Below, piece by piece: positions 12,943 through 13,500 of a stretch of 13,500 bases of DNA (position 1 is the stretch's first letter; each line of letters begins with the position of its first letter). The stretch is from an uncultured Eubacteriales bacterium. Lineage in GTDB: Bacteria; Bacillota; Clostridia; Oscillospirales; Butyricicoccaceae. The DNA is taken from positions 1-13,500 of the forward strand of contig CATJIY010000189.1 of the NCBI GenBank assembly GCA_949740695.1. Reading direction: 5' to 3'. The notes under the pieces are model-generated. The model did no database searches. It had not been told where the DNA came from and saw nothing but the letters and a program-made list of their open reading frames with translations. Both the position numbers and the translations under genes were made by a program.

Positions 12943-13299
12943 TTATGATCGGTATAGCTTTAACCCCAGCAGAAGACATCCGTCAATATAGGGGATTTGA
13001 TGATCCTGAAGATATTGAATCAATTCCTCGCTGGATGCACCCGGTTGTATAACTACGCTCTTGAAAGGCTTTTCACAATTCTGCAGCAGTTCCAACCCCC
13101 GGTCTGCCCGGATACACAGGTCAACGACATCAATTTCACCTATAACATTATTGAGTGAAGGCAGCTCTTTTCCTACGCACTGAACCTGATATCCCTGTTC
13201 CATCATAGCCCTTTTGATCTTGGCCGCATATTTCTCTTCATTCAAGGTATCTCCTACTATGACAAAGGACTTCTGCTCCATGACTTGAGCCAGTTCCAT
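12943..13299 (-). CDS. CoA-binding domain protein
   Basis: A 118-residue single-domain protein with the Rossmann-like fold of the CoA-binding family (CoA_binding_2, as in YccU/YneT-type proteins). The order of elements fits: SFVIVGDTLNEEKYAAKIKR with the nucleotide-binding turn, a strand-helix pair ending GYQVQCVGKELPSLNNVIGE, then IDVVDLCIRADRGLELLQN, the typical SVVIQPGASSEELIQYLQD and a final strand ending in GLKLYRS. The usual Gly-x-Ser of the first turn is replaced by GDT. Such proteins bind CoA or acyl-CoA, but their physiological role is mostly unknown. ATG 13299 has GAGGT eight to nine bases upstream; an internal Met (codon 7) is an alternative. It is 13 bases downstream of a DsrE-family gene and probably in one operon with it. 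Confidence 0.85.
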   Translation of the reverse strand: MELAQVMEQKSFVIVGDTLNEEKYAAKIKRAMMEQGYQVQCVGKELPSLNNVIGEIDVVDLCIRADRGLELLQNCEKPFKSVVIQPGASSEELIQYLQDHQIPYIDGCLLLGLKLYRS

Positions 13300-13312
13300 G
13301 CCATTACCTCGA

Positions 13313-13500
13313 TTATGTAATCTGCAGGGAGCCTTTTGCGTTCATTAACAGGCTGACCACATCCGGTGCGTTGATCAGCACATAGCGCGGATCCATCTGT
13401 TCCGCATGAAAGCCGTTGTGTTCCATGCAGGCGTTGCAGATACATACCTGCCCGCCCAGATTCAAAAATTCCTCCAGCGTCTTGTCTGCAGCCGGGAAAG
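13313..13500 (-). CDS. DsrE-family protein, 3' part only
   Basis: The last 62 codons of a gene that continues beyond the right edge. The visible protein contains EEFLNLGGQVCICNACMEHN, then MDPRYVLINAPDVVSLLMNA and ends KGSLQIT. The layout 'L-x-x-G-G-x-V-x-x-C-x-x-C' followed by 'V-N/I-A-x-x-V-V-x-L-L-M' is characteristic of the DsrE/DsrF-like family, whose members handle persulfide sulfur through a conserved Cys. Here three Cys occur as C-x-C-x2-C. It is followed after 13 bases by the CoA-binding gene. Without the N-terminal half the subgroup cannot be stated. Confidence 0.8.
   Translation of the reverse strand, partial: FPAADKTLEEFLNLGGQVCICNACMEHNGFHAEQMDPRYVLINAPDVVSLLMNAKGSLQIT

Noticed and set aside
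1..13500. CRISPR arrays, tRNA or rRNA genes, insertion sequences
   Set aside because: No regularly spaced repeats, tRNA-like cloverleaf, rRNA segments, transposase motifs or terminal inverted repeats were found on reading both strands.

Overview
The window looks like chromosomal DNA of an anaerobic, gut-type member of the Bacillota, class Clostridia. The grounds are strong AGGAGG-type ribosome binding sites, Gram-positive gene families (DUF975, membrane-anchored XRE regulators, CcdA/TlpA without cytochrome c genes) and mixed, moderate GC content. No rRNA, tRNA, CRISPR array, transposase or integrase is visible. There are three functional blocks and a partial fourth at the right edge.

Block 1 (1-3846, + strand) is a tight run of small and membrane-associated proteins: a 3' gene fragment with a coiled coil, an AIM24/TIGR00266-family protein, a Cys-containing micro-protein, a LURP-one-related (YxjI-like) protein, a DUF975 membrane protein, an unrecognised four-helix membrane protein, an isoprenylcysteine methyltransferase-like membrane enzyme and a 56-residue membrane protein. 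The combination suggests an envelope or membrane-stress module, but this is inference. A 326-base stretch with several hairpins (3847-4172) separates it from an XRE regulator with six predicted membrane helices and an outside domain (4173-5462), which ends in a clear terminator.

Block 2 (5538-8989, + strand) is the best regulatory discovery. A promoter (TTGACA-17-TATCCT) starts transcription at the edge of a well-formed yybP-ykoY (Mn2+) riboswitch with a 12-pair intrinsic terminator whose 5' arm takes up the 3' strand of aptamer helix P1, the layout of an ON switch. Downstream lie an 81-codon ORF that keeps only the first membrane segment of a Na+/Ca2+-exchanger (CaCA) protein, an intact ArsB/NhaD-type permease and an intact Na/Pi cotransporter with a PhoU-like domain. 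This links a manganese sensor to an uncharacterised permease and to phosphate transport.

Block 3 (12672 down to 9080, - strand) is a compact redox operon: a thioredoxin-thioredoxin reductase fusion, a 70-residue membrane protein with a CxxxxCP motif, CcdA, a membrane-anchored TlpA/ResA-like thioredoxin, a 2[4Fe-4S] ferredoxin and a NapH-like Fe-S membrane protein. A plausible route is NADPH to TrxB domain to Trx domain to CcdA to TlpA outside the membrane, with ferredoxin and the Fe-S membrane protein as a second electron input or output. No cytochrome c or c-maturation gene is present in the window, so the substrate is unknown.

The right edge (12943-13500, - strand) has a CoA-binding-domain protein and the 3' end of a DsrE-family gene. 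They are separated from the redox operon by two terminator-like hairpins and a stretch holding two palindromes next to the trx start.
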